Source of the DNA: Heterocephalus glaber
Taxonomy: Eukaryota > Chordata > Mammalia > Rodentia > Bathyergidae
Length of the DNA: 64,000 nt
Assembly (NCBI RefSeq): GCF_000247695.1
Contig: NW_004624781.1
Coordinates: forward strand, 9,075,522-9,139,521
Reading direction: 5' to 3'
Position 1 is the stretch's first letter, and every line of letters begins with the position of its first letter. The translations under genes and the position numbers were made by a program. This document shows, piece after piece, positions 1-11,066 of this stretch. Under the pieces are notes generated by a model. That model saw only the letters and a list, made by a program, of their open reading frames with translations. It did not search any database and was not told the DNA's origin.

Positions 1-924
1 AAGGGAGCTAACAAACGCAACTTGTGGTGTCCTTTCTCTTCCCTTCCTTTGGGATCATGACCCCAAGAAAGTAATGAATGATATGGAAACCCTGAGTCTG
101 GGAGTAGGTTGTGAGACAGACTTTAGGATAGGCTTTCAGATTCCTCCCAACCTAAGCAGCTGGGTGTCGGGGGTGCCTGATTCCTGAGTGTATTTAGGTC
201 CAGGTCGCTAAGTGACATCATTTCAAAGCTAAAATGGTCAGATTATAGCATCACGTTGATATCCACCTCCTTTACCAACCCCCCTTTACCAAGTACAAAG
301 GATCTCATTTTTTAAAACTCTCTTAATGATAGTTATACACTGAGACGTTGTTGAAGCTGCCTGTTCAAAACATCAACAATATACTTAAATGTGTAATAAG
401 CACATTATGCATTTAACCTGGGGTTAGACAGGGCCTGGTCATCCTGCAGATGTGCTGCGATGTCAGCAGAGGCTTCCAGGAGACCATAATGGCGACCTCC
501 TGTGGCAAGGCCTTGGTACCCGGCCCGCATTTGAATAATCCGGGTTTGGGAATTAGATTGAGCTGCGTCTACATTATGTTCTGGTAGCTCATTTTTGGAG
601 TGGCTGTAATTTAGTGCCTTTGCCCCCAAAGATGGGGAGCAGTGTCCTCTGCTTTGTCAAAGGGGTAGCAGGAGAATCAGGAGCCACAGTCAGGAGTCTT
701 GGCTGCCAGAATCCCTAACTCCTGAGCAGTTGCCTTTGCTTTCTGGAGAGCTGTCCTTTTCCAGGGAAAGAATAAGCATCAGCACACAGGATTCTCAGTC
801 TAAGTGTCAGAACACAGGGCAAGGGGAGCTGTAGTGCTCTTCTGGCCACTATGTGCTGCTCACCTACTATTAGGCTGGTGCTCTCCCTGCACTGGTTTAT
901 GTGATCTGCCCTAGGCTCTGCAGG
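1..924. other. Unannotated stretch, no gene seen
   Basis: I see no recognisable repeat, exon or RNA gene here. The only open frame of note is 74 codons on the minus strand (405-629) with no known domain, which is what chance gives. Confidence 0.5.
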
Positions 925-1036
925 GCGGGTAGGTATTTTTCCCAGTTATTTCCAATGGTGAAACAAAGACTCAGAGAGGTGAAATGAGTTGCCCCAAGTT
1001 ACAACCCTAGTAAGAGGCAAGACCGAGATTCAGATG
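925..1036 (-). repeat. MIR SINE fragment, antisense
   Basis: The stretch with ACTCAGAGAGGTGAAATGAG followed by a 'gccccaagtt...' segment reads as the reverse complement of the conserved MIR core (the 'ctcagtttcctcatctgtaaaatgg' region). MIRs are ancient tRNA-derived SINEs shared by all mammals. The ends are eroded, so the boundaries are approximate. Confidence 0.6.
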
Positions 1037-1736
1037 AAGGGCCACAGAGTCTACTCTCAATATTAGCACTACCATCCTGCGCCCCATGAGAGCTTATCCA
1101 CCACCTCTTGCTTACAGAAAACTGAGGGTTCATGAGCAAGTCTTGGCTTTGCCCCAAACAATCCAGCCAAGAGGTGGTACAAACTAAGGTCCTGCTGTCA
1201 CCCCGAAATGACTTCCTCTTACCCTCATTACCACTACCGCTCAGATGTGACAATAATCATGGTGCAGGCAGGAAAAGCAGTTCCCTCCCTCTGGCACGGT
1301 GGTGGGAAGGTGCCCAGGCTTTTCTGAAAAAGTTATCATGTGGCGACCTCTAGGACACACCACAGGCCATCAAGACTGCCTGTTATATGCAGCGTGGACA
1401 TTATGGCTGTCCTTGTACCCGGGCAACAGAATTCAAAGTGGTAATGAATTTATCTTAAAATCCAGGCTCAACTTGTAACAATGAGGTCTACAGTATCTTA
1501 CAATCACAGCATTTAAAAGCTGGCAAGACTTCAATGTGCACCTGATTTTATCCTTTGGAAACTGGAGTCTAGAGCTGTCCTTGGATACTTGCTAAGGTTA
1601 CGCTGTGACCTGAAAATCAGAGAGCAGCATTCCTACAAGGACTGCCAAGGGCTTCCTTTTTCTTTGCTGTCACAGAATTACATTCTTCTCTCACTCTTTG
1701 GTTCTTTCTCTAACCTTCCTCTGAAGACCTTCCTTC
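1037..1736. other. Unannotated stretch, no gene seen
   Basis: No recognised repeat or gene. Overlapping opposite-strand frames of 73-84 codons exist near 1.0-1.35 kb but carry no recognisable domain. Confidence 0.45.
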
Positions 1737-1751
1737 AAGAGATGAAGCAAT

Positions 1752-1827
1752 GCCGGGGATATTTAGCTCAGTGGTTCTGGCGCCTGTCTCGCAAGTGCAA
1801 GGTCCCGAGTTCGATCCCTGGTACCAG

Positions 1828-1864
<37 letters not shown>
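1752..1864 (+). mobile_element. ID-like tRNA-derived SINE, full length
   Basis: The body carries an A-box-like TTTAGCTCAGTGG and a B-box-like GAGTTCGATCC, i.e. an internal RNA polymerase III promoter, and ends in CTGGTACCAG plus a long (AAAT)n tail. A perfect 14-bp target duplication, AAGAGATGAAGCAA, flanks it at 1737-1750 and 1865-1878. The exact duplication shows LINE-mediated insertion that is not very old. It is a retroposon, not a functional tRNA gene: it has an A-rich tail and no CCA-proximal acceptor pairing. Confidence 0.93.
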
Positions 1865-1866
<2 letters not shown>

Positions 1867-1878
1867 GAGATGAAGCAA

Positions 1879-2451
1879 GGTTGGCAGGACCAGTGGCACC
1901 CATGGGTGGGCATGGAGGAGGAGACAGGTAGTCACCCTCAACTGTAGACTGCAGCTTGGGACAAAGAACACCCTGGTGATGTGGCCAAAGGGCATTTTTG
2001 CTTCAGAAATAGAAACATCCTGAGGCCAAGACTCCATGTAGATGTAGAAGGACAGGGCATTTGACAAAGCCCCTCCAACAGATCCCAGCCTAGGAAGCTC
2101 CACAGGGAAGGGAATTCCAGGAGGCCTGTGTGCTGATTGTCTTTTGCCCTGAGAACCAACTATGAGCTTCTGAGAGCCAGGGAACAGCCCTGGTATGCAG
2201 GAAGTGCTTGTTGAATTACTGCCATCGAAACTACCTCAGAACCACATGGGAAACCATGTACGGGTTGTGAGGCATCTTGCCTTGTTATTGGACAAAAAAA
2301 TGATTCTCACTCCTAATCAGCAGATGCAGTTCTGAATGACATTTAGCTGCTTTCCAAACATCCAGTCTATTTTTAAGGGAAGATTTCTTAGCATGGAGAC
2401 GATTCAGAGAGCAAGGTCACAGATGTTTCTACCAGAAGACTTCCCAAAAAG
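1879..2451. other. Unannotated stretch, possible small L2/MIR scrap
   Basis: Around 2165-2215 a 'ccagggaacagccctggtatgcaggaagtgcttgttgaatt' type tail resembles the end of an L2 or MIR element, too short to be sure. Otherwise nothing recognised. Confidence 0.35.
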
Positions 2452-2600
2452 GTGTGGAGCAGGCTGCACATTAGAATCACCTGGTACATTGGAAAACACC
2501 TGTGCATTCTCCACCTGCCTTATTCAGTCTGCAGCTCTGGTGAGTAGGCTAGGACGTCATCAGGTGATTCCAATGTACCAAGGTTTGCACTGTGGAGTCG
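2452..2600. mobile_element. MER5-type hAT DNA transposon fragment
   Basis: The 'ttagaatcacctgg' motif and an end like '...aggtgattccaatgtacca' match the MER5 family of non-autonomous hAT elements. The two ends carry a 12-bp inverted match, GGTACATTGGAA against TTCCAATGTACC. The outermost terminal repeats are eroded. Confidence 0.55.
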
Positions 2601-3059
2601 GCAGAGAGTCTCCCAGGATGACTGCTTCAGGAAGGACAGGATGGTCCAGAGAGCTACCTTTCCACATGATTGCTCAAAATTGTCCATTTAACCACCTTGT
2701 CTTTCAAATTTACCCCACAGTGGGGCACAGTGGGGTCCATGTCCTGGCTCTGACTTGATTCGGGTGTAGCCAGCCCCTTCCCCATGGCAGGATGTCTCTG
2801 GCTGGTAATCCTAGATGGCTGCAGCCCATGATACCCTTGAGGTGAAGGGAAGAAAGCAATAATCTGACAAGACACAGTCTCTCTACCATCCTATGGGCTG
2901 GTCCCAGGCATAACTTTCTTGGCCTCTTGGTCTTTGCTGATGGAGAAATCACATAGGACAGTAATGTTCCTCCAGCAGGGGCTGTCCCAGCATTCCCTCA
3001 GCGGGTGGCTACATCCCAATGACAATGGAAGGAGAAGGTGTGAGGGCCCTTTTGGCTTC
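2601..3059. other. Unannotated stretch, no gene seen
   Basis: Nothing recognised. Only short overlapping frames under 90 codons are present. Confidence 0.4.
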
Positions 3060-3395
3060 ACTTCTGACCTCTCTATCTGTGGGGTCTGCATCCTCAGGTT
3101 CAATCAGCTGGGGACTGAAAATATTCACACACAAAAATTACACCTGTACTAAACATGTATAGACTATTTTCCTTGTCACTAGGCCATAAACAATAGAGTA
3201 AAACAACTATTTACATAGCATTTACTTCACATTAGGCATTATGAGTAACCTAGAGATGATTTCAAGTGTATGGGAGGATGTGTATAGGTTATAGGCAAAT
3301 ACTACACTATTCTACATCAGGACAGTGATATAGGACAATCTGTATCTTGGATATCTACAGAGGTCCTGGAACCAATTTCCTGTGGATATGAGGAG
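3060..3395 (+). mobile_element. MER2-type (Tigger) DNA transposon, near complete
   Basis: The run from '...tctgtggggtctgcatcctcaggttcaat' through 'caactatttacatagcattta', 'gagatgatttcaagtgta' and 'aggtcctggaaccaatttcctgtgg' follows the MER2 consensus nearly end to end as I recall it. MER2 is a non-autonomous relative of Tigger (pogo-type Tc1/mariner). Terminal repeats are recognisable but diverged; no transposase is encoded. Confidence 0.8.
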
Positions 3396-3890
3396 TAATG
3401 ATACCATTTTTCATGGTCCAAAGAAACAATTCACATCTATAAACTTCCAGACTCTGCTTTCAAACTTGGTCACAAAAGAATTGAAGAGGTCTCCATCAGC
3501 AACAGTCATAGCCCTTAAGTTTAGATGCTTTCAGTTTTCAGAACATTTCCTGGCTTTGCTGCAGTAATCTTTGGAGAAGAGAAGGGGCCTCATACCCACT
3601 TCACAGATGAGAAAATGTGGGCCAAAATTTCCCCACAGAACTGGCTCTGGTGCATCTGCTATTTCCAGGACAGCACACAAAAGAGAGACTGATTCACACA
3701 GTGGCCTTCACAGAATGCTTCCTGGAGCCAGCAGGTCCTGCTTTAGATGTCAGGAAACACAGAAAACTAGGCATGTGGGGTGCTGTCCTCAGGAGGTCCA
3801 CAGTTCAGTGGAAATTGACTAGGGCAGTTGCTTTCCCTCTGCAGTTTGTCTGTCTGCTCAGGATAGTCCCTCTTTCAACCTGACCTCACC
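3396..3890. other. Unannotated stretch, no gene seen
   Basis: Short frames of 61-88 codons overlap here without recognisable domains. No repeat identified. Confidence 0.4.
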
Positions 3891-3967
3891 CCTCCCTCCT
3901 TCCATCCCTCCTTGTCTCTCTCCTTCCTTCCTTCCTCCCTCCCTCCCTCCCTCCCTCCCTCCCTTCC
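3891..3967 (+). repeat. (CCTT/CCCT)n pyrimidine-rich simple repeat
   Basis: A run of CCTCCTTCC-type tetranucleotides passes into (CCCT)n. It lies directly beside the tail end of the antisense B1-dID SINE that follows. Confidence 0.9.
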
Positions 3968-3969
3968 TG

Positions 3970-4146
3970 AATCCAGAGCCCCATTTATGCTAGAAAACTA
4001 TGGGTAGCTAGCCTATCACTGAGCTACATCCCAGCCCTTTTAAAAATTTTATTTTGAGACAGAGTCTCACTAAGCTGCCCAAGCTGGCCTCCTGCCTAGG
4101 CCTCCCAAGGAGCTGGGATTACAGACCTCTGCCCCTGTGCCTGGCC
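3970..4146 (-). mobile_element. B1-dID SINE, antisense
   Basis: Read on the minus strand, a B1-like 7SL-derived unit (antisense 'tttgagacagagtctcactaagctgcccaagctggcctcc...gggattacag') is followed by an ID-like unit (antisense 'cactgagctacatcccagccc'). The 7SL/tRNA composite is the B1-dID architecture. It is diverged, so older than the ID-like copies. Confidence 0.8.
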
Positions 4147-5274
4147 CAGACAGGGAGTTTCTAATGGAAGCTCTATTGGCCACATGCTACAAGAAAGGGA
4201 GCTACTTTAGCCAGATGCAGAGCTTTTTCCAAGCCACAGCCATGGCACAGTTTGGTCAGCTGGTGCCCAGAGCCCCACACATGCCGTTTCTCATGTCTCA
4301 GACATCTGGGATGTACTGGGCCAAGCCAGAGCTCTGTGGCCAGGAGCTCGTCCTCATTTGCTGGCCCAAGGTGAACAAAGGAGCCTTGCTGGCTGGTATT
4401 CCCTTAACCACAGTCTGAATTACGGTCCGTGGCCTCAGGCCTGGCGACTTCTCCCTCAGGCGTTGGAGGGGGGAAAGTGGGGAGGAGGGAGACTGGGGAG
4501 CTATTTTCATCTTGTCACAACGGCTTAAAACACCAGCTTCTCTTGTGCCTTATTTAGATAAAAGAGTCTTGACCTAAAAAGAGTCAAAATTGTGACTCAG
4601 TTGAGCTCCCAAGCTGCTCAAAATGTTCTGGGCTCCTGTCTGGGACTGTTCTGAATGGCATCTTTAGAGAGGGAGGTGGACATCATTTTGGGGCAACCGA
4701 GAGAGCTTTTGGAAATCATCCTCCTGGGTTCTGGGGGGCCAGGATGAAAAGCACTGGTGTTTGGGAGTCCAGATGGCTGTTTTTACCTGCTCTTGTTTTT
4801 AAATAGCACAAGTAAGGGTTGGGCTCCTCCCTGTGAAGAGAAGTGTGTTTCCAACCATCCAAAGCAGAACTATAGAGCTTGTAGCCACACCAAGGCGAGC
4901 CCGGAGACCAGGTTCCACCTGGAGAAACCACCTTCAGGCAGAGGAGCCACATGGCAGGGCCCCGGGAAGAGAAAGCATCTGTTTCCAAGTCCTCACCACC
5001 AGGTTGACCTAAGAGGCGATCGTACAGCTGGGCGAGTTTGTTTCTGGTGTCCTGTGCTGCCCTTGGGTCACAAGACCCCCAGCCTGGACCCACTGTTGAG
5101 TCCTGTTCATGTCTTCCTTCCCAGACATTGCTGCATGCTCCAAAATGACCTCCTTGCCATGCCATAGCCATCTCTCCACATGATTGCTTTTTATTTTCGT
5201 AGAACCCCCAGGGGCTGAAGAAAAATGTGTTCCTTGCTTTATTCCATTGTTCAGGCTGCTTGGGCTCAGCATCT
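4147..5274. other. Unannotated 1.1-kb stretch
   Basis: No repeat family recognised. Opposite-strand frames of 151 codons (4716-5171, minus) and 136 codons (4757-5167, plus) overlap the same bases, which is typical of GC-richer noncoding DNA. Neither shows a recognisable domain, signal peptide or membrane segment. Confidence 0.45.
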
Positions 5275-5380
5275 AAGAAGTGATGTGGAATTCAGGCCTT
5301 GGGTTCAAATCCCACTCACACTGCTTCCTGGCTGGGTGACCTTGGTATCAGGATCTTAACCTCTTTTAGCCAGAGCGACA
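5275..5380 (+). repeat. MIR SINE fragment
   Basis: 'ttgggttcaaatcccactcacactgcttcctggctgggtgaccttgg...taacctctttta' follows the 5' half of the MIR consensus in sense orientation. Confidence 0.75.
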
Positions 5381-5649
5381 AACTCATGGGTCACCATTCC
5401 ATAGAGAAAGTTCTATCAGGGGCTTCCGACATACACAGGCAATACTAGTGGACCCTACACAAGTTCTGAAGTCAGCCTATGGTTGGGATGTCAACACCAA
5501 TACCACCCAGTGTCCACTCCAACACTGGGCTGCATGGCCAAGGGCTGGTCACACGTGGCAGCACTGATCCTCACAAGAGTGTGTGGGGTGCTTACAGTGC
5601 CGCCACTACAGCCAGGCTTCAGGGCCTGTAAGGAGGGCTTCCCCTTCCT

Positions 5650-5812
5650 GGCTGAGCACTCTTGGGTGACATCTTGCTTTCCTCATGTAGAAATGGGACA
5701 ATTCCAGTGCCCACGTCATAGTGCTGTGTGCAAATGAAATTAGTTGACTCATGCGAAGCTTTTAGAACAGTTCCTAGCATCAGGAAAGCACTCAATAAAT
5801 AACATCACTAGT
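5650..5812 (+). repeat. MIR SINE fragment, 3' half
   Basis: 'tttcctcatgtagaaatggga', 'agcttttagaacagttcctagca' and 'cactcaataaataa' follow the MIR 3' half in sense orientation. It may continue the 5' MIR half at 5275-5380, with about 270 bases between that I do not recognise. Confidence 0.7.
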
Positions 5813-5854
5813 GCTCTGTCTTCATGAAGAATGGTCAGGTGCACCATCTGGTCT

Positions 5855-5950
5855 GCACTTGACTCCCACAGCACACTGTGAGGCAGGGAACCACATTGTT
5901 TTATAAATAGGGAAACTCCGATCTACAGGGATTCAATGTTTCACTTGAGA
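5855..5950 (-). repeat. MIR-like fragment, antisense
   Basis: 'cacattgttttataaatagggaaactc' resembles the antisense MIR core. Weak match. Confidence 0.4.
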
Positions 5951-6352
5951 AGACAGCCCAGCATTTCTGACTCCAAGACCCTTAGCACCCATTGCTTTCT
6001 TTCTCTGCCACACGGACAAACATGCTCTTAAAACCAAGCAGCAAAGGCCCATCACAGTCAACCCACAGGTCAAGGCTGTCGTAAACTCTTGCCAAGGACT
6101 GAGAAAGCCAGGCAAAGGTTTTGGGGTGGTTTTAGGGGTGGGTCTCCCCTCATGTCTACAGTTTCTGCACAGATGGCCTCAGAGGTCCCCAAGGGAAGCA
6201 GCCAGTGCTCTTTCTGAGCTGGTGGTAGAGAGGAGGGTGGGACGAGAAGAGATTTGTGTAACCACTTCTTAGCCAGCTATATGGAAGGAGTTTCTTTACT
6301 AGAGTTCGTCCGCTCTCACTAAACACCTGCTTTGACTAAAAACATATTTAAA

Positions 6353-6434
6353 GGGCAGGGATTTAGCTCAGTGGTTCTGCTGCCTGCCTTGGAAGCACAA
6401 GGACCAGAATTCAATTCCCAGTACCAAAAAAAAA
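6353..6434 (+). mobile_element. ID-like tRNA-derived SINE
   Basis: GGGATTTAGCTCAGTGGTTC opens the element, and it ends CCCAGTACC plus an A-rich tail. The B-box region has drifted (gaattcaattccc). No clean target duplication. Confidence 0.9.
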
Positions 6435-7199
6435 TATTAAAAATTGAGTAGAAGCAGAATCCAGTATCGCAAGTTGAAAAACAGTTCCAAAAACACAAGA
6501 GCAGATGCAACCATAATTCTGTGGGAACAGTGATGGTGGAGCATGGAATCCTTCATTCTATTCCTTCCGTTGCTTCCACCCAGCCACCGCCCATCACACA
6601 GTCATTCTCTTACTCAGCACGTATTCCTCAAGCCCTGACTCTCCGACCACCCTCAGGAGAGCTGCTCATGGCTCATCCTGCAGTCACAGCCACAGCTAGG
6701 AGTGGGGGCCCTGGTGCTGCCCCTCAGGGCAGGCCTGGCTGGCAGCAGAAGCCCGGCCTCCTTGGTTTTCCTTTTTCCTCCCCTTTAACCTGGGCTAGTG
6801 TCCTAAGACATTCTCACTGCATAGCTATTATCTTATTTCCATATCAGCCTACTTGAATGGCATGCATTTAATTTTGAGGCCCTAATAACCTGTTTTTGTT
6901 CTCTGCTTCACAGAAACAGGTCCCCCTAGGGCCACCTCTTGGGTCCTTCCCTGCTACTCACAGCTGGATCTGCCCAGGCCCCCTCATCAGAAGAACCCAG
7001 GAAGCCACCTCCCAGTGCTCACCTTGTATCTCAGCTGCTTGAGTCATGTGGCCTCAGGAGCCTGGTAAGAGTCAGCTCTTCTTTATCGACAATGGGTAGA
7101 GGAGGCAGGGCAAGAGGGAGGCCAGCAGAGCTGGCAGGGCACTCAGGGCAGGAGGCCTGGGTTCTCCCAGGTTCTTGTCCTGGCTCCTCTTGTACTGAA
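6435..7199. other. Unannotated stretch
   Basis: Moderately GC-rich single-copy-looking DNA with no recognised repeat or exon. A 111-codon plus-strand frame (6521-6856) has no recognisable domain. Confidence 0.4.
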
Positions 7200-7310
7200 C
7201 TTGCTCTCAGGCCCTAGGCAAGCAGCTCCGGGTTCTCTTCTTCCATTTTCCCATCTGTACATGGGGATGGCACCTACCTTTGGCTCTAGAGCTATAGAGA
7301 GGACCACTAG
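7200..7310 (+). repeat. MIR-like fragment
   Basis: 'ctcaggccctaggcaagc...cattttcccatctgtacatggggatggcacctacc' matches the middle and 3' part of MIR in sense orientation. Confidence 0.55.
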
Positions 7311-7853
7311 AGATGATAATTGTACTTTAAAAGGTTCCAGTCCTATCTAAAAATTAGTTACTTTGGCTGACAAATTGATACAGGGACACAAAAAGAGTCC
7401 TGGTAATTGAGATGGCTGACTTCTCTCACTTGCTTAATGTGTTTATTGGCATTAAGATGCTAATCAAATAAGATGAGCCACTTCCATGACCTGAAGCTGG
7501 AGGTTCAAGCCCAGATAGTTCTAGGAAATGGTGGGAAACCAGGAGCCTGTTACATAACAAGTTCACACAACTCACAGGACAAGTATTTAAGAGATGACAT
7601 CTCTGTTGGTGCCTGTGCTAATAAAAATGCAAGAGATCTCAACATCTTTAGCAACAGTTCTTGAAAAGGCACCAAAGTGAGAGTATCCAGCTGCACAGCA
7701 GCCTCCCTTACATTCCCTTATCTCTCTCTGTGCACACATTGCTGTTTCTGTCTATATCCAGCCTCTGCATTGTTTTAAGTCATTTCATCTTTTTATTTTC
7801 ATTTTCCCTGACATTTCTTCCTTAATCTGGTCATAAGTTAAAAACAAGGATAA
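7311..7853. other. Unannotated stretch
   Basis: AT-richer DNA with no recognised repeat or gene. Confidence 0.35.
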
Positions 7854-7950
7854 GGGCTGGGGATTTAGCTCAGTGGTTCCTCATTCTGCCTCACAAGCAC
7901 AAGGTCCTGAGTTCGATGCCCAGTACCAAAAATAAATAAATAAATAAAAA
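7854..7950 (+). mobile_element. ID-like tRNA-derived SINE, full length
   Basis: GGGCTGGGGATTTAGCTCAG opens the body; it ends GAGTTCGATGCCCAGTACC plus an (AAAT)n tail. A perfect 15-bp target duplication TAAAAACAAGGATAA lies at 7839-7853 and 7951-7965. Confidence 0.94.
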
Positions 7951-8014
7951 TAAAAACAAGGATAAAACAACAATTCAAGCTTTATTACTCTTATCTGTGC
8001 TTATTGAAAGTCAT

Positions 8015-8167
8015 GGCCAGGTGTGGTGGCACACACCTGTGATCCCAGCACTCAGGAGGCTGAGGCAGGAGGATCACTGGGAGGTGGAGGCCAGCCTGGG
8101 CTACATAGTGAGTTCAATGCCAGCTTGCATTACAAAGTGAAACTCTGTTTCAAAAAACAAAAAACAA
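8015..8167 (+). mobile_element. B1-type SINE
   Basis: 'ggccaggtgtggtggcacacacctgtgatcccagcactcaggaggctgaggcaggaggatc' followed by 'gggctacatagtgagttc' and an A-rich end is a B1-family 7SL-derived SINE in sense orientation. Confidence 0.92.
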
Positions 8168-8257
8168 GGGCCTGGGATTTAGCTCAGTGGTTCAGCTGCC
8201 TGCCCCCAAAAGTGCAAAGACCCGAGTTCGATCCCCGGTACCAAAACCAAAAAAAAG
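8168..8257 (+). mobile_element. ID-like SINE joined to the tail of a B1
   Basis: GGGCCTGGGATTTAGCTCAG starts directly on the A-rich tail of the preceding B1 and ends GAGTTCGATCCCCGGTACC plus A-rich tail. Its 3' end is close to the subfamily consensus, unlike the diverged ID part of B1-dID elements, so this looks like a later insertion into the B1 tail and not a B1-dID. Confidence 0.9.
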
Positions 8258-9326
8258 ATAAGTAATACAAAAAACAAAACAAAGTCATAAATGCCTGTTC
8301 TCATGTTTAAATTGGACAAGTAAAATGTTTTATAAATGGTGAAAGTAACAAGGCCTATTTTTTTACCAACACATTAGAGCTTCTCACTCCTCAAAGCTCC
8401 AAGCCTGAATATGGCAGCAGGGAGAGCCTGACCTTCTTGCTCCCCCGCCCTCTTCATTCCCTTCTCTCTCTCAGGATCAGGCACTTCAGGTGAATCCACC
8501 CCTATTCCCAGCCTGCGTATGTGGCAGCCCCTTTATATTGTCTCCCAATAATGGTAAGGAAGGCCTCGCATTCCAGTGGGGAGAGACGGGAAGGACACAG
8601 AGCCAGGCCTGAGGACAGAGTGATAGAGGGGAGGGGCTGTTAAATGGTTGGCGAGGGTCAAAGAAGGGGGCTGTGAAGCAGGGCACTGATATGACGCACA
8701 CAGACAAGGAATTGCTGGGCCTGTGCCCAGAGAAGGGGCTGTGAGAGGCCAGGTAGGAAGCCTGAAGTCAGGAGGCTGCCACAGAATCCAGGCTGGAAAT
8801 GCCAGGAGTGGAGACCCCGTCAGGAGTGCTTGGCTCGAACTGAGGGAATTCTTGCACTTCTGACACACACTTCTAAGTGTGTACACCTTTATTTTCATTA
8901 ACCTCTAACCCAACTTTAGATCTCCTTCAGTGATAAATGTAGGCAACCAACCACATTAATATGCTAAGGCCCTTGACTTTGTCACCATTAGAAATCACAA
9001 ATGTTTTTATATCACATTTGCAGTTTCTGCAGCTCTCTAGAAATATTGTTTACATGCATCACTACTTTGAAGTTATAGTTGTTATTAATCTTATCACTTT
9101 TCATTTAATATGTAATCATGAAGCATATCCATTAATATATGACAATATGTTCTTTAAAATACTGTGGGCATTATTTCAATATGGTTGGTTTCCTTGCACT
9201 TAAAAATATTATTCTGATAAAGGAGTCTATAGGTTCCTGGCAATCACATAGAAATAGCATACATATGAAATAGTGGTGAAATATGGTCAGGTTCTGGCTG
9301 CATTTTGCAGGTAAGGCTGGTGGGTT
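8258..9326. other. Unannotated 1.1-kb stretch
   Basis: No recognised repeat. A 121-codon minus-strand frame (8533-8898) is proline-rich by composition with no known domain. The part from 8.9 to 9.25 kb is AT-rich. Confidence 0.4.
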
Positions 9327-9340
9327 AATAGAGGAGCAGA

Positions 9341-9431
9341 GGGCCGGGGATTTAGCTCAATGGTTCTGCCACCTGCCTCACAAGCGCAAGGTCCTGAGTT
9401 CAATCCCCGGTACCAAAAAGAAAAAAAAAAA
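9341..9431 (+). mobile_element. ID-like tRNA-derived SINE, full length
   Basis: GGGCCGGGGATTTAGCTCAA opens it, and GAGTTCAATCCCCGGTACC closes it before an A-rich tail. The 14-bp target duplication AATAGAGGAGCAGA (9327-9340; 9432-9445) has one mismatch. Confidence 0.93.
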
Positions 9432-9544
9432 AATAGAGGCGCAGAAGAGAAGAGGAGTTAGGGTTTTGCCTGAGCAGGTGGGAAAGTAGTGGTGTTACAG
9501 AAAGAGGTGGAGGAGGGGAGGAACAGGTTTGGGGCCAAGAGATG

Positions 9545-9720
9545 GAAAGTCCCATTTGGGGCATGTTGCTTACTGTGAAACGGGAATGATTATGGTGCTG
9601 GGAAGAAATCCTTCCTATAAACTGTCCAGCACGTAGCAGGTACTTGGTAACTCCAATTAGTAACATGTCCTAGGTCACACAGAAAGTGGCAAGAATGAGA
9701 ACTGAGGCCAGGTCCCAAGA
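9545..9720 (+). repeat. MIR-like fragments
   Basis: 'gtgaaacgggaatgattatgg...cagcacgtagcaggtacttggtaac' reads as sense MIR 3' half. 'taggtcacacagaaagtggcaagaatgagaactgaggcc' at the right edge reads as antisense MIR, so two fragments may abut here. Confidence 0.5.
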
Positions 9721-9849
9721 ACAGAGTTCTAGGAGACAGTTATCTACACGGGTCTGCAGCTCAGGAGAGAGCTGGCATTTGGGAGGTATCCACCTGTAGG
9801 CTGTATTTAAAGCCATGAGACTAGGAGTGATTGGTGCCACTGTAGCCAC

Positions 9850-9925
9850 CGTCTAGATAAGGAGACTGAGGCTTGGAACAGTGAAGCACGTTACCTGGTT
9901 ACGGGCAAAGCCAGTTCTTTAAGAC
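9850..9925 (-). repeat. MIR fragment, antisense
   Basis: 'agataaggagactgaggcttggaacagtgaagcacgttacctgg' is antisense MIR core. Confidence 0.6.
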
Positions 9926-10344
9926 TGGTCTTCAGCTGCTAGTGCTGCTAGTCTGTTTGAGCAGGCAGAAAACCTCCTGGTATGATGGGTTAAGTCCCCT
10001 ACACAAGGGTCATTTGCAAAGAGAAGTAAGTGAGAAGCAGCCCTTGCATTCAGTCTGGTCCAGAAAGAAGACGGAACTGTGTGGTGCTTCCTTCCATGTT
10101 GACAAGTGGAACAACTTTCCCCGGTTCAGCCCATTGTGTGCCTGCAGAGCCCGGGGCCATCTCACTTTCAAGGTGGAAGCTGAGCTGCTCCAGCCACAAC
10201 ACACTCCAGGCAGAGACTACTTAGCAAGGTGGTAATTTACCTGTGCAGCCAGTGATGTTCTCAGATTCGATCGCTCATATTGATGTGAAACCTCAAACAC
10301 TGTTTACCAGGAACACAAGCGAGGTTAGTAATTTCATCTCAGAC

Positions 10345-10450
10345 ACAGACGCCAGGAGCAGTCGTGACCAATGTGACTGACTGGGCCTCAGTTTCCTCAT
10401 CTGTTAACCAGACAGGCTCACTGAGGTGTAGTGAACATCCCGAGGCTCTA
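10345..10450 (+). repeat. MIR fragment
   Basis: 'tgactgggcctcagtttcctcatctgttaacc' is the sense MIR core with a diverged 3' side. Confidence 0.65.
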
Positions 10451-10488
10451 ACTTGAGGTTTTACTTTTCCCTCAACTTGCTTCATCTT

Positions 10489-10573
10489 TTTTTTTTTCTT
10501 GGTACTGGGGATCGAACTCAGGTCTTTGTGCTTGCGCAGCAGGCGGCGAAACCACTGAGCTAAATGCCCGGCC
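10489..10573 (-). mobile_element. ID-like SINE, antisense, perfect TSD
   Basis: On the minus strand the element starts GGGCCGGGCATTTAGCTCAG and ends GTACC plus poly(A). An 18-bp perfect target duplication CTCAACTTGCTTCATCTT lies at 10471-10488 and 10574-10591, one of the cleanest in the window. Confidence 0.95.
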
Positions 10574-10729
10574 CTCAACTTGCTTCATCTTGTGCGGGTG
10601 CCCAGCAATCTCAGGGAAATTCGTCAGCCAAGGAGTGGAGAGGTCCAGGCCGGACCCGGGGTCTCTGTTCCTAGCTTGCTGTTCTGCTCCACAACACATC
10701 TTTCTCATCCTTAAAAACTCCTAAATAAG

Positions 10730-10847
10730 GACGGACATGATGGTGCATGTGATCCCAGCACTTGAGAGGCTGAGGCAGGAGGATTTCTGTGAGTTCAAGG
10801 CCAGTCTGGGCTACATAGTGAGACCCTGTCTCAAAAAAACAGAAACA
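10730..10847 (+). mobile_element. B1-type SINE
   Basis: A compact B1: 'gacatgatggtgcatgtgatcccagcacttgagaggctgaggcaggagg' then 'aggccagtctgggctacatagtgagaccctgtctc' and an A-rich tail. The flanking target duplication CTCCTAAATAAG / CTCCTAAACAAG is shared with the next SINE. Confidence 0.93.
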
Positions 10848-10864
10848 AAAAACTCCTAAACAAG

Positions 10865-11066
10865 CTGAGCATGGCGGTACCCAGCTGTAATCCCAGCACT
10901 CTGGAAGGATGAGAGGCAGGAGATTGAAAATTTGAGCCCAACCTAGGCAAAAAAGCAAGAGCTTGTATCAAGGTAAATAATAAAAAGGGGCTGGAACTGT
11001 AGCTCAGTAAGAAGGCTCTGGGTTCAATCCCCACGCCTGAAATAAAACAAAACAAAAACAAAAACA
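10865..11066 (+). mobile_element. B1-dID SINE
   Basis: A B1-like unit ('gctgagcatggcggtacccagctgtaatcccagcactctgg...') is followed by an ID-like unit ('ggggctggaactgtagctcagtaagaaggctctgggttcaatcccc'). A third copy of the local target site, CTCCTGAATAAG, follows it, so it and the B1 on its left used the same insertion site. Confidence 0.88.

Noticed and set aside
4716..5171. 151- and 136-codon frames on opposite strands of one stretch
   Set aside because: They cannot both be coding and neither has a domain, splice context or conserved motif. Chance in GC-richer DNA.
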